From assembly GCA_963715045.1 (NCBI GenBank), contig CAVQRC010000003.1:423847-487846 (forward strand): a stretch of DNA of 64,000 nucleotides, read 5' to 3'. The notes beneath the pieces were generated by a model that was not told the DNA's origin, searched no databases, and saw only the letters and a list, made by a program, of their open reading frames with translations. Position numbers and translations under genes: made by a program. This document shows, one piece after another, positions 55,047 through 63,354 of this stretch. The first letter of the stretch is position 1, and every line of letters starts with the position of its first letter. The DNA is from CAVQRC01 sp963715045. Lineage in GTDB: Bacteria; Planctomycetota; Planctomycetia; Pirellulales; Lacipirellulaceae.

Positions 55047-57740
55047 TCACGTACCGCCGCTGGGACAGCCGGGTCCGACCAACTGTTCGGACCAGCGGTC
55101 GAGCGTGTCGGCCCAGTACTCGGCCTCGGACATCGACTGTCCGTATAGGTTCTCTTCGGCGATGCCGGCGATGTCACGAATCTTGCTTACGACCTGCGTC
55201 GACTTCATCTCGTCGAGGACGGTCTTGAATTTGCCTTGCTGGACGCGATTGAAATAGGCCCCGAGATCCTGCTGGATCACAAACACATTCTCGCTCTGGG
55301 CGATCTCGCGGGTGGAGACGTCGGCGGCTACTTTCTGGGCGGGCTCTTCGACCAGGTGACTCGAGAGTCCGAAGCTGCCCATCAGATGGCCATTCAGGTC
55401 GGACGCCACTTCGATCTGTCGGCGGGCGGCCGCTTTGAGCCGTTTGACGAACGTGCTGCCTTCGAGATTGTCGAGAATCCGCTGCAACTCCTCGGCGACT
55501 TTGGCGAACTCGTCGAGCAGCGCCTGCTGGGCATCGAGGGCTTCTTCGACTTTTTCCTGGGCCGGCGTCTCCGGCGGTGGGGGGCCGTCTTCCTGAGGGG
55601 CGCCTCCGCCCAGTACCGTGGTCGAAGGGAGTGAGAAACGGCTTCCGCCGGGTGGCGGCGGGGGTTGCTCGTCGTCTTTCTTCTGCTCCTGGACTTCGTT
55701 GGCTCCCGATTCGACGTCGACGATCTGGGGCAGTTTCGGTTTTTCCGCATCGTCCTCGGCTTCGGCAGGCTCACCCCCGCTGCCGGTCTTATTGTCACGA
55801 ACGTTGCCCACACGGTGGTCGTTGGGCGTCAACGGCTGCGGTGTTCCGGCAGCGGGTTGCGACGGCTTGTTGCCGCCCGGTGCGTTGGCAGCCTGCTTGA
55901 GCAGATCCGCCACGCTCGGCATCCGATTGTCGGCAATGTCTTCGAGCGTCTGCAGCATCTCGGCCCACGACTCGAGCGTGGCCACATTGAACTGATCGTT
56001 GCGGGTCGCTTCTTCGATGAGACTCTTGCCAGCGGTGGTAAGGGCGGACAGGCGGCGGCCATTGGCACTTTCGGCCGCGGCCTGATTCTCAATCTTGCGG
56101 CGATTCTCGGCGCGATCGAGTTCATCGGCCGGCAATGCCCGAAGTTGCTTATTGACTTCGTGCAGGCGACGCTCCTGTTCGTGAACGTCCTGGGCCTGGC
56201 GGAACCAGCGGCGTAGCTGATTGGTCAGCCAGATCGCGTGCTCCTCGGCGCTGAGCACGTGCACAATGTACGTCGGCGAATAGACCCGCTCGCGACCCTC
56301 GAGGTAGTCGACCGCATACAGTCGTAGCTGGAGCGTCTGGGGCGAGATGGCCTCGGTCTTGGCCGAGAACGAGGTCTCGACCTGGAGCGAGGACGCTTCG
56401 GGGCCGCCCACCTTGACCACCCGCTCACCCACGGCGGGATGCGGGTTGCGGAGCGGATCCTCGATTCCCGACCACTCGAGACCGATTTCCTTGATGCCGA
56501 AATCGTCGTCGGCGTTTACCTGGAAGGCGAGGACATCGCCGGCGAGCAGGACTTGTTCGCGGGCGAGCCGACCACAACTGAGCCGCGGGGGTTGGTCTTC
56601 GACGGCGTTGACGGAGAGCACAAAGGGGGACTTGGCGGCCAGGTCGTGTGCGTCCCTCCAGGTGAATTCGTGGGTGACGGGCTCGTTAATGGTGACCGCT
56701 TCGGTCGTGATCGTGTTCCCGGCGACGGGGATGTCTTGACCATCCATCCTGGCGGCGGCGAGTTCGCGGGTGGTCGTTACGGCAAAGCGGATGCGGCTTC
56801 CCTTGACTACCGAAACTCCTCCTCCGCGAACGTCCTTCTTCTGAGGTGCCGTGTATTGCAGGTACTCGGGGAGCGTGACGTCGACTTCGATCTGTTCGAG
56901 TTCCGGGCGGGAGGTGGGCACGATGCCGATTCTCTGGCGGACGTCGCCGACTGAGACGAGGACTTCATCGGGATCTTTCTGCGGCGGAAACTCGAACTCA
57001 TAGCCGCCATTTTGCAGACTCGTTTCGATGACGGGTTGCGTGCCGTACCGGGCTCTGGCAGCGGCTGGCGTCCAGGCCGAATCAGCCGCGAGCGTCGCAC
57101 CGAGTTCGAAGCGTTCGGCGTACGGGACGACGATCGAGTCAGGCAGATCTTCGAGGCGGGCAAACGTGTAGCGTTCGGTATTGCCGAAGGGGAGCAACCA
57201 GCGGGCGAGTGCGTTGAAGCCGGCGTCCGGCACGAAGACCAGCACGGCGGCAGCCACGAGGGCGACGCCGCCGGCGAAGCAAGCCCAGCGGATGTGGCGG
57301 GGATGGGGTACCGCGTCGCGGTAGTCGCGATCGCGGGTTTCTTCGGCGACCTGTTTCATCGCGGCGCGGCACAACGTGAGCGAGCGTTCGAGTTCGGCCT
57401 CGTTGCGAACCAGCTCGATGATGCCGAGCAGACGGTCCCCGAAACGCGGAAATCGGTGCCGCAGCAGACACGCGATCTGATCCAGGCGCCGCGTCCGCCA
57501 CACCCAGCGATGCCATACAAGGGGAAGCCAGATCGTCAGGCCAGCAGTTCCGACCAGCAGGATCGTCGCCCGCACCCAGCCGGGCGTGTCCCACAAGCGA
57601 TCGAGACCGAAGACCACCAGGTAGGAGATCAGCAATCCGAAGACCGCCGCGAGTGCCCCTTCGGCAATCTTGATGATTCGCACCCGGCGGCGAAACGCAT
57701 CGAGTTGTCGCCGCATCGAGGGAGGGAGGTCGAGGTGCAT
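55047..57740 (-). CDS. DUF4175-like large membrane protein of the VWA cluster
   Basis: 897 residues to an in-frame TGA. The N-terminus has two TM pairs (IAEGALAAVFGLLISYLVVF, ATILLVGTAGLTIWLPLVWH) and a third near residue 160, with a conserved RLGNRLL-like LLRHRFPRFGDRLLGIIELV. The long periplasmic part has Ig-like strands (IEVDVTLPEYLQYTAPQKKD, DDDFGIKEIGLEWSG), then helical coiled-coil sections (NKQLRALPADELDRAENRRK), a Pro/Glu/Lys-rich linker and another helical block (AQEKVEEALDAQQALLDEFA). This is the large protein of planctomycete MoxR/DUF58/BatA/VWA loci. It may be a surface or envelope scaffold whose function is unknown. See the C-terminal segment at 54432-54998. Confidence 0.8.
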   Translation of the reverse strand: MHLDLPPSMRRQLDAFRRRVRIIKIAEGALAAVFGLLISYLVVFGLDRLWDTPGWVRATILLVGTAGLTIWLPLVWHRWVWRTRRLDQIACLLRHRFPRFGDRLLGIIELVRNEAELERSLTLCRAAMKQVAEETRDRDYRDAVPHPRHIRWACFAGGVALVAAAVLVFVPDAGFNALARWLLPFGNTERYTFARLEDLPDSIVVPYAERFELGATLAADSAWTPAAARARYGTQPVIETSLQNGGYEFEFPPQKDPDEVLVSVGDVRQRIGIVPTSRPELEQIEVDVTLPEYLQYTAPQKKDVRGGGVSVVKGSRIRFAVTTTRELAAARMDGQDIPVAGNTITTEAVTINEPVTHEFTWRDAHDLAAKSPFVLSVNAVEDQPPRLSCGRLAREQVLLAGDVLAFQVNADDDFGIKEIGLEWSGIEDPLRNPHPAVGERVVKVGGPEASSLQVETSFSAKTEAISPQTLQLRLYAVDYLEGRERVYSPTYIVHVLSAEEHAIWLTNQLRRWFRQAQDVHEQERRLHEVNKQLRALPADELDRAENRRKIENQAAAESANGRRLSALTTAGKSLIEEATRNDQFNVATLESWAEMLQTLEDIADNRMPSVADLLKQAANAPGGNKPSQPAAGTPQPLTPNDHRVGNVRDNKTGSGGEPAEAEDDAEKPKLPQIVDVESGANEVQEQKKDDEQPPPPPGGSRFSLPSTTVLGGGAPQEDGPPPPETPAQEKVEEALDAQQALLDEFAKVAEELQRILDNLEGSTFVKRLKAAARRQIEVASDLNGHLMGSFGLSSHLVEEPAQKVAADVSTREIAQSENVFVIQQDLGAYFNRVQQGKFKTVLDEMKSTQVVSKIRDIAGIAEENLYGQSMSEAEYWADTLDRWSEQLVGPGCPSGGT

Positions 57741-57749
57741 GGTTGTTTA

Positions 57750-57794
57750 GGGGTCAGGGGTCAGGGGTCGGGGGTCGGGGGGGGTCGGGGGTCG
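57750..57794 (+). repeat. G-rich tract GGGGTCA/GGGGGTC, possible G-quadruplex
   Basis: At least seven G4-G8 runs separated by TC or TCA on the plus strand, between the DUF4175-like start and the VWA gene stop. The flanking bases 57837-57860 have the complementary GATCCCCGATCCCTGATCCC type. Because the operon runs on the minus strand, its mRNA would carry the C-rich strand. A second copy lies at 60042-60092. Confidence 0.7.
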
Positions 57795-57856
57795 GACACA
57801 TGGGCGGATAGTCGCAGGTCGGAGTTGGACTTCTGATCCCCGATCCCTGATCCCTC

Positions 57857-60040
57857 CTAGATCATTCCGTACATCTTACGGCCTGCCCAGAAAATCCCCA
57901 AAAGGGTCACGATGGTGCCGGCCCATAGAGGGTGGCACCAGATCCGTAGACGCCGAATGATCGGGTCGGGTTCCGGAAGTTCCGCGATTTCGCTGGCTAA
58001 ACTTCCCAGTTCCCCTGGTTGCACTACCTTTCCGCGGGTGATGACTGCCAGTTCCTCAAGCACATCGGTTCGGATCGGCTGGCCGAGCCGTTCCCGGCCG
58101 ACGCCCTGCACGGCCAGCGTGGTCTCGAGCCGGGCGTCGTTCTCCTGCGAACTCAGCAGCAGCTTGTACTCTCCGTATTCCCGCGGCGTGAAGGTGCCGG
58201 TGAACAGTCCCCACTCGTCGTCGCTCGCCGAGAGCTTCACGCTTTCGGGTTTGCCGGAGGGAGCCATCACCTGCACGACGACGTTGCCCTCGCGTAACGG
58301 TTCGCCGCTGTCGCTCATGAGATTCGCGTACAGCGTGACCTGGCCATCCGCATAAGGACGATCAGGGGAGTAGAACAACCGCACTCGCTCGCCTTGGGTC
58401 ATGCTCCGCTGGTAAGCCATCCAGCGGGCTACCTGTCCCCAGAAACGGTAGTGATACTTATCTTCCACACCTTCTCGCCACCGCCACGCCGCGTCCGTAC
58501 CCATAAACAGCACTTTCCCGGTGCCGAACGTCTTGGTGACCAGCAATGGAATTCGGCCAAACTCGTTCGAGTCGGTCTTGTGGGTCGCCAGCACGCTCGT
58601 GCCCGCTTTCGCCCGCAGCACGGCCGCGTACCATTGAAACCCCGGAAGCGACTCCCACAGCAGGGCGTTCTCTTCTTCGCCGGGCTCGAGTTCAGTCAAC
58701 AGGCTACGGCGTCCCGTCTCGGTGAGTTCGAACTGCGAAGGCGTCCGCGAACCCCAGCCGCGGAGCTGGGCCGCGTTCAACACCACCGGATACAGTTCTT
58801 CGAGCTCCGTTCCCATCAGCGTGAGGTGTTCGCCCCGAAGGCCCGGCATAAAGATCAACCCGCTGGCCTGGCTCTGCACGAGCCCCTTGATCAAGCGGCA
58901 CTGCTCGGCGGTCAGTTGGCCCCCGCCCACACCGACGTCGCCCAGAAAAATTACGTCGAATTTCGAAAGCTCCTCGAGCGTTGTCGGGAACTTGTCGAGG
59001 TAGTCTTTTCCCCCGCCCACAGCCGTCAGATGCGGATGAAACAGCAGGCAAGACACTTCCACGCCCGGATCTCGCTGCAACGCGTTGCGAAGGTACCGAT
59101 ATTCCCAGCGGGGATAAGATTCGACGAGCAACACGTTCAGTGCTTCCTCGCGAATCGCGATCGGGACCGTAAGCTCGTTGTTGTCGGCGATAAATTCGGT
59201 CGCCTGCGGCGGCACACTAATCGTGAGCTCAAACTCGCCGGTCTCTTCGGGGAGCCAGTTGAGCGTTTCTTCGAGTCGCCCCATTGCCGGAATCGTGATG
59301 TCCTGGGTGATTTCGTCGCCGGAGGTCGTCTTGAGCGTGACACGGGTCACGTAATCGCGCGGTAGCGAACTCTCGACGATGAACGGGATCCGCATCGGCT
59401 TGCCGCGAACGCCGAACGTGGGGGCGTCGATGCGAACGAGTTCGATATCGGGCAACCGGGACTCGCTGCCGATGCCGACCGCGTAGACCGGAATGCCCCG
59501 GGTGCGGAGTACGGTGGCCATCCGGGCGGGGGGATCGCCCACATTCCAGTCGCCGTCGGAGAGCAGGACGATGCCTCGCAGATTGGAATGCTCCTCGAGA
59601 GCCGCGGCGAGGGCCGCGTGAATATCGGTTCCCTCGGCGGGTTGATCGAGAGTCGAGGAGAACGTTTTGAAGACCACGTCGAGGCTCGTTTCCTCGAGTC
59701 CTAATTGCTGTCCAACGAGCTCGGCCGCGACTTCTGCGCGGGGCCGCGGGGGTGCCGCGGTCGAATTGGGATCGAGTACATCCTGGGTGTTCATACTGCC
59801 CGAGGTGTCGCTGAGTACGAGCAGCGTCGGTTGTTCGTCAGGCAGATACTGCTCGAGCCATTCGGGCTGATTGAGGGTGATTGCAACGAGCGCCACCAGG
59901 AGCACGCGAAGGGCTTCGAGCATTCCGCTGCCGCGGGCGTAGTTGTTCCGCCGCCACGCCATCCAGCCCAGCGCGCCCACGACCACGACGGCGAGAACGC
60001 CTAGGAGGATCGACCAGGTACTGGTGACGAAGGAGAGCAT
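57857..60040 (-). CDS. VWA-domain membrane protein with glutamine amidotransferase-like fold
   Basis: 727 residues, intact. Two N-terminal TM segments (WSILLGVLAVVVVGALGWMA, MLEALRVLLVALVAITL), then a VWA domain with complete MIDAS (DTSGSM at 78-83, GTDIHAAL, LLSDGDWNVG). A middle domain resembles the class I glutamine amidotransferase fold seen in large planctomycete VWA proteins (ESYPRWEYRYLRNALQRDPG, VIFLGDVGVGGGQLTAEQ, LIFMPGLRGEH, GKVLFMGTDAAWRWREGVED), lacking the catalytic Cys motif. Ig-like strands follow and a C-terminal TM (LWAGTIVTLLGIFWAGRKMY). Probably an inner-membrane protein with a large periplasmic part that binds a Mg-dependent partner. Works with BatA/DUF58/MoxR encoded upstream. 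Confidence 0.87.
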   Translation of the reverse strand: MLSFVTSTWSILLGVLAVVVVGALGWMAWRRNNYARGSGMLEALRVLLVALVAITLNQPEWLEQYLPDEQPTLLVLSDTSGSMNTQDVLDPNSTAAPPRPRAEVAAELVGQQLGLEETSLDVVFKTFSSTLDQPAEGTDIHAALAAALEEHSNLRGIVLLSDGDWNVGDPPARMATVLRTRGIPVYAVGIGSESRLPDIELVRIDAPTFGVRGKPMRIPFIVESSLPRDYVTRVTLKTTSGDEITQDITIPAMGRLEETLNWLPEETGEFELTISVPPQATEFIADNNELTVPIAIREEALNVLLVESYPRWEYRYLRNALQRDPGVEVSCLLFHPHLTAVGGGKDYLDKFPTTLEELSKFDVIFLGDVGVGGGQLTAEQCRLIKGLVQSQASGLIFMPGLRGEHLTLMGTELEELYPVVLNAAQLRGWGSRTPSQFELTETGRRSLLTELEPGEEENALLWESLPGFQWYAAVLRAKAGTSVLATHKTDSNEFGRIPLLVTKTFGTGKVLFMGTDAAWRWREGVEDKYHYRFWGQVARWMAYQRSMTQGERVRLFYSPDRPYADGQVTLYANLMSDSGEPLREGNVVVQVMAPSGKPESVKLSASDDEWGLFTGTFTPREYGEYKLLLSSQENDARLETTLAVQGVGRERLGQPIRTDVLEELAVITRGKVVQPGELGSLASEIAELPEPDPIIRRLRIWCHPLWAGTIVTLLGIFWAGRKMYGMI

Positions 60041-60041
60041 T

Positions 60042-60092
60042 GGGGAGGGGTCAGGGGTCGGGGGTCGGGGGTCGGGGGTCAGGGGTTAGGGA
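60042..60092 (+). repeat. G-rich tract, second copy, possible G-quadruplex
   Basis: GGGG/GGGGG runs separated by A, TC, TCA and TTA, directly upstream of the VWA gene start (60040). Similar to 57750-57794. It abuts the start codon and would leave no room for a normal purine-rich ribosome-binding site (the mRNA there is C-rich), so the start may need translational coupling or lie further in. Confidence 0.7.
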
Positions 60093-60117
60093 GTGTTTGA
60101 GATTTGATCTTTTGGAG

Positions 60118-60145
60118 TTGAGATTTGTTTGTGATTTGGTGCTTG
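60118..60145 (+). repeat. Dispersed 28-base repeat, copy 2
   Basis: Identical to 15163-15190 (core GAGATTTGTTTGTGATTTGG). It lies between the G-rich tract and the end of the BatA-like gene; flanking bases 60099-60165 are made of degenerate ATTTG units. Confidence 0.85.
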
Positions 60146-60195
60146 AATTTTGTAATTTGGTTTTTTCAGTCGGGAAGATCTACCGAGGGAATCCG

Positions 60196-62181
60196 CTAGG
60201 TGGCGACTGCCGGGGCTTTGGGTTCGGGCAGACAGAGCCAGGCTTCGGCGACCAGGGCCAGGGCCATCGCGACGAGGAACAACTTCCAGATCTCACTGGC
60301 CAGTCCGCTCTGGTTCTCGACCTGGTCTTCCATCAGCCGGTAGTTCAACTGCCCGAAGAGCTGGGCCAGGTCTTCGGCGGTGAGGGTTTGTGGAGCGTCC
60401 TCGAGTGGTGGGCGATTGACGGCCACGAGCTGTTCGCCGCGACGGAACGCGCCCGCCCGGTTCGGACGATCGAGCGAGACGATGTTCTTGAGCCGGTCAT
60501 CGAGTGGCTCCCAGTCTTTCACTTCATTGGCCGCGAGACTCCCGGCCGTGTAGTGGCGTGCTTTGCCGAGCGATGCGGCGCCCAGGTCGAGGCACCGATG
60601 GAGCATGACGTAGAACGCGACCCCGTCCTGGGCGAGGCTGGAATAGGCCGCCTGCGGCAACGTCGTGCAGAAGTAGGCGTGTCCGTCGACGGCGGTCGAG
60701 CGAACGATCAGGGGATCACCGCCGTCGAGGCGGGCCAGGGGATAACCGCCCCCCTCGATCGTGCAGTAGCGATAGACGCGGAGTTTTCCCACATCGATCG
60801 GCATTCCGCTCTGGGCGTGGGCGAGCAATCCGCTGTCGCCCCGCCACCAGGTCACCGGCCAGGGCGTGTCGCCCTCGCCCTGTTGCCAGGCGCCCCAGGT
60901 GAGGCCAAACAACGTGTCGCCGGTCGGCGGATCGGCTGGAAAAAAGATGACGGGTCGTCCGCTGTCGACAAATCCCTGCAGTTGCTGGGCAATCAGCCCG
61001 CCGGGGAGCGGGGCCTGCCACACGATCAGGGTCGCGCCGCTGTAGTCGATACCGTCCGCTGCGGCGCGGGGTATGACGGTGGCCGAGTAGTTTGCGTAAG
61101 GGTAGGCCGCTGCCGTGGCGGCAAGTTCGATCGGCTCGGAGACCTGAGGGTCATCGCTGACGATTACGGTGTGTCGCTCGGGCGGATCGGCGTAGACGAA
61201 GTACGCCAGGTTGTCCATGGGATTGCTGTCCGAAGGCAACTCGACCCGGCCCCAGCCCGACGTATCGTTGCTGTCCAGCGGCAAGGTGTGGCCCTGCAAT
61301 ACCAGTTCATTCTCGGGCATGGTCACGCGGAGCACGGTGCGTCCGCCGCCGAGGACGAATTCGAGCGGAACTTCGAGCGGCGTTTCGGCCGTCCCTGAGC
61401 GACGCAGGTGAATGTCCAGTACCAGTTCATAGCCGGTGCCGACACTTCGCCGCTGCACGTTGCTGACGCTGACCGTCAGGTTGTCGTCTGCCGCCGCACG
61501 GTAGGTCAGCAAATGGAACCGTACGCCCTCGAGTTTCTCGAATTCCGAACGGATACCGGCCCACCGGCCATCGGTCGGTTTCCAATCGGTCGCCCGCAGA
61601 TCGGAGCAAATCCAGATGTCGGTGCGGCCCGACTCGTTCTCGACGATCGTATCGAGGGCGGCCTGCAACAGGCCCGGTATGTCGGCCGAAGTCGCGGTCG
61701 GCTGCGTGTCGTTCCAGTCCAACAGAGCCGCCGCGGTGTCAATCGGCTGCGGCGTCGAGCGGGTGTTTTCAATGAGCTGGATCGACGTCGCGTCGCCCAC
61801 CGTGGTGAGATAGTCAGCCACCTTGGCGAGAGCCGTCGAGCGCTTCGACGCGCCGGTGGCAAGATTCATCTGTTCCATGCTTGCCGAGCGGTCGAGCAGG
61901 ACGAGCGTCGTGTCGGGCTGGCCGCCGACGGTCAAACCGAGCCAGCCACTGGCCAGAGGTCGGGCGATCGCCACGATGAGCACCAGAATGGCCAGGACCC
62001 GCATCGCGAGGATCAGCCAATGCCGCAGTTTGGCCATTCCCCGTGTCATCCGCTTGGCGTCAAGCAGGAACATCATGGCTCCCCAGCGCATCGTCCGGTG
62101 CCGCTGCCGATGGATCAGATGGATCACGATCGGCAGCGCCGCAAGTGGCAGACCGGCGAGGAGGAGCGGCTGGAGGAACAT
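60196..62181 (-). CDS. BatA-like membrane protein with VWA domain
   Basis: 661 residues, intact. The N-terminal 80 residues are the BatA domain: MFLQPLLLAGLPLAALPIVI, HLIHRQRHRTMRWGAMMFL, then WLILAMRVLAILVLIVAIAR (two TMs). A VWA domain follows with DRSASM (97-102) at the MIDAS, and a weaker third metal-ligand site (IWICSDLRATDW). The periplasmic part has a second Rossmann-like region (ATLIVWQAPLPGGLIAQQLQ, GRPVIFFPADPPTGDT). A C-terminal TM (WKLFLVAMALALVAEAWLC) closes it. In MoxR operons BatA-type proteins are thought to form a complex with VWA and DUF58 partners for envelope stress or protein maturation. No enzyme signature is seen. Confidence 0.85.
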   Translation of the reverse strand: MFLQPLLLAGLPLAALPIVIHLIHRQRHRTMRWGAMMFLLDAKRMTRGMAKLRHWLILAMRVLAILVLIVAIARPLASGWLGLTVGGQPDTTLVLLDRSASMEQMNLATGASKRSTALAKVADYLTTVGDATSIQLIENTRSTPQPIDTAAALLDWNDTQPTATSADIPGLLQAALDTIVENESGRTDIWICSDLRATDWKPTDGRWAGIRSEFEKLEGVRFHLLTYRAAADDNLTVSVSNVQRRSVGTGYELVLDIHLRRSGTAETPLEVPLEFVLGGGRTVLRVTMPENELVLQGHTLPLDSNDTSGWGRVELPSDSNPMDNLAYFVYADPPERHTVIVSDDPQVSEPIELAATAAAYPYANYSATVIPRAAADGIDYSGATLIVWQAPLPGGLIAQQLQGFVDSGRPVIFFPADPPTGDTLFGLTWGAWQQGEGDTPWPVTWWRGDSGLLAHAQSGMPIDVGKLRVYRYCTIEGGGYPLARLDGGDPLIVRSTAVDGHAYFCTTLPQAAYSSLAQDGVAFYVMLHRCLDLGAASLGKARHYTAGSLAANEVKDWEPLDDRLKNIVSLDRPNRAGAFRRGEQLVAVNRPPLEDAPQTLTAEDLAQLFGQLNYRLMEDQVENQSGLASEIWKLFLVAMALALVAEAWLCLPEPKAPAVAT

Positions 62182-62189
62182 GCAGAGAA

Positions 62190-62345
62190 TGACTAATGGG
62201 TAATGACTAATTAATGACCAAATGACTAATGACTAAGACTGACTGAATGACCGAATAACCGAAGACTTCAAAATGACTGTCGTTACTTAGTCATTCGGGC
62301 ATTCGGTATTCCCTAGTCATTCGTCGTTACTCCTTGTCATTACGA
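62190..62345. repeat. AATGACTAA-rich palindromic repeat, second copy
   Basis: Units such as AATGACTAATGACTAAG and the inverse TTAGTCATTC / CCCTAGTCATTCGTC make a large imperfect palindrome, closely like 18050-18180 (both contain ATTCCCTAGTCATTCGTC). It fills the gap between the BatA-like start and the DUF58 stop; I see no gene in it. Confidence 0.75.
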
Positions 62346-62390
62346 CCGGCCTACCCCGGTCGAACCCAAGTGGGTCCCGCACGCCGGTCG

Positions 62391-63335
62391 TCACCCTCTT
62401 CCTTTGGGCATTCTGGCGAGGAGGAACTTGGCGAGGGTCTTGTCGTACGGGTGTTCGATCATGGTGCGGTGGTAGTCGACGGACGCATCGCGGACCACGG
62501 TCGTGAGCTCGTCGAAGTAGTGTTCGAGGGCCTGGCGGTACTGTTTGGCGATCGTGGTCGGATCGGCGAGCAGAGGGCTGCCCCCTTCCATGTCGAGAAA
62601 TCGGATCGGACGGTCGAACCGGAACTCGACTTCAATCTTCGCGAGCAAGTGGAAGATGGCCACGTCATGTTTGCGAAATCGCAGGTGCTGGAGGCAGGAT
62701 CTCAGTTCGAGCGGGGGAATGAACAGGTCGGAGATGATCACGAACAAGGCCCGTTGCTGGACACGCTCGGCCGCTTCGTGGAGGGCATCGGCCAGCCCTG
62801 TCTCGCCCGACGGCTTGGACGTGGCCAGTTCGTCAAGTACGAACCTCAGATGGCGGCCACTGCGGCGGGGAGGAATCTCCTTCGAGAACCGCTCTTTGGC
62901 GCAGTACAAGCCGACCGCGTCGCCCTGTTGCGAGGCCAGGTACGCGAGCGTGCCGGCCAGCCGCCGAGCGTACTCGAGCTTCGTCATTCCGCCAGCCGCG
63001 AAACCCATCGATCCGCTCGTATCGACCACCAGGCACAACCGCAGGTTGGTGTCGGCCTCGAACTCCTTGATGTAGAAGCGATCGCTGCGGCCGTACGCCC
63101 TCCAGTCGAGCCGTCGCGTGTCGTCGCCCGGCACGTACTTGCGATACGCGCTGAATTCGAGGCTCGAGCCGCGGATCGGGCTGCGGTGCCGACCACTGAC
63201 GTTGCCGATCATGGGGAAGCGGGCGTGCAGCGGCAGGGCGACCAGCCGCGACAGGACCTGCGGATCGAGGAAGTCGCGTTGTAATTGTTCCGACAAGGCA
63301 TCGTCTTTCGCGTTCAGCGGAGCCGCGGCTGGCAT
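62391..63335 (-). CDS. DUF58 / VWA-like protein
   Basis: 314 residues from ATG 63335 (MPAAAPLNAKDDALSEQLQR), with a 19-base gap from the MoxR stop; a GTG at 63419 would overlap MoxR by 65 bases. DUF58 motifs: FLDPQVLSRLVALPLHARF, SGRHRSPIRGSSLEFSAYRK, YVPGDDTRRLDWRAYGRSD, then DTSGSM (105-110), the MIDAS of its VWA-like half, and IISDLFIPP. It ends DYHRTMIEHPYDKTLAKFLL. DUF58 proteins are cytosolic or membrane-associated partners of MoxR AAA+ ATPases. Expected to be cotranscribed with MoxR. Confidence 0.88.
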   Translation of the reverse strand: MPAAAPLNAKDDALSEQLQRDFLDPQVLSRLVALPLHARFPMIGNVSGRHRSPIRGSSLEFSAYRKYVPGDDTRRLDWRAYGRSDRFYIKEFEADTNLRLCLVVDTSGSMGFAAGGMTKLEYARRLAGTLAYLASQQGDAVGLYCAKERFSKEIPPRRSGRHLRFVLDELATSKPSGETGLADALHEAAERVQQRALFVIISDLFIPPLELRSCLQHLRFRKHDVAIFHLLAKIEVEFRFDRPIRFLDMEGGSPLLADPTTIAKQYRQALEHYFDELTTVVRDASVDYHRTMIEHPYDKTLAKFLLARMPKGRG

Positions 63336-63354
63336 GCCTGGCGGCGGCGGAAGA

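Noticed and set aside
55047..55049. TGA recoded as an amino acid
   Set aside because: Many other genes in the window end with TGA (for example cusA, copA, lhr), so the codon is used as a normal stop.
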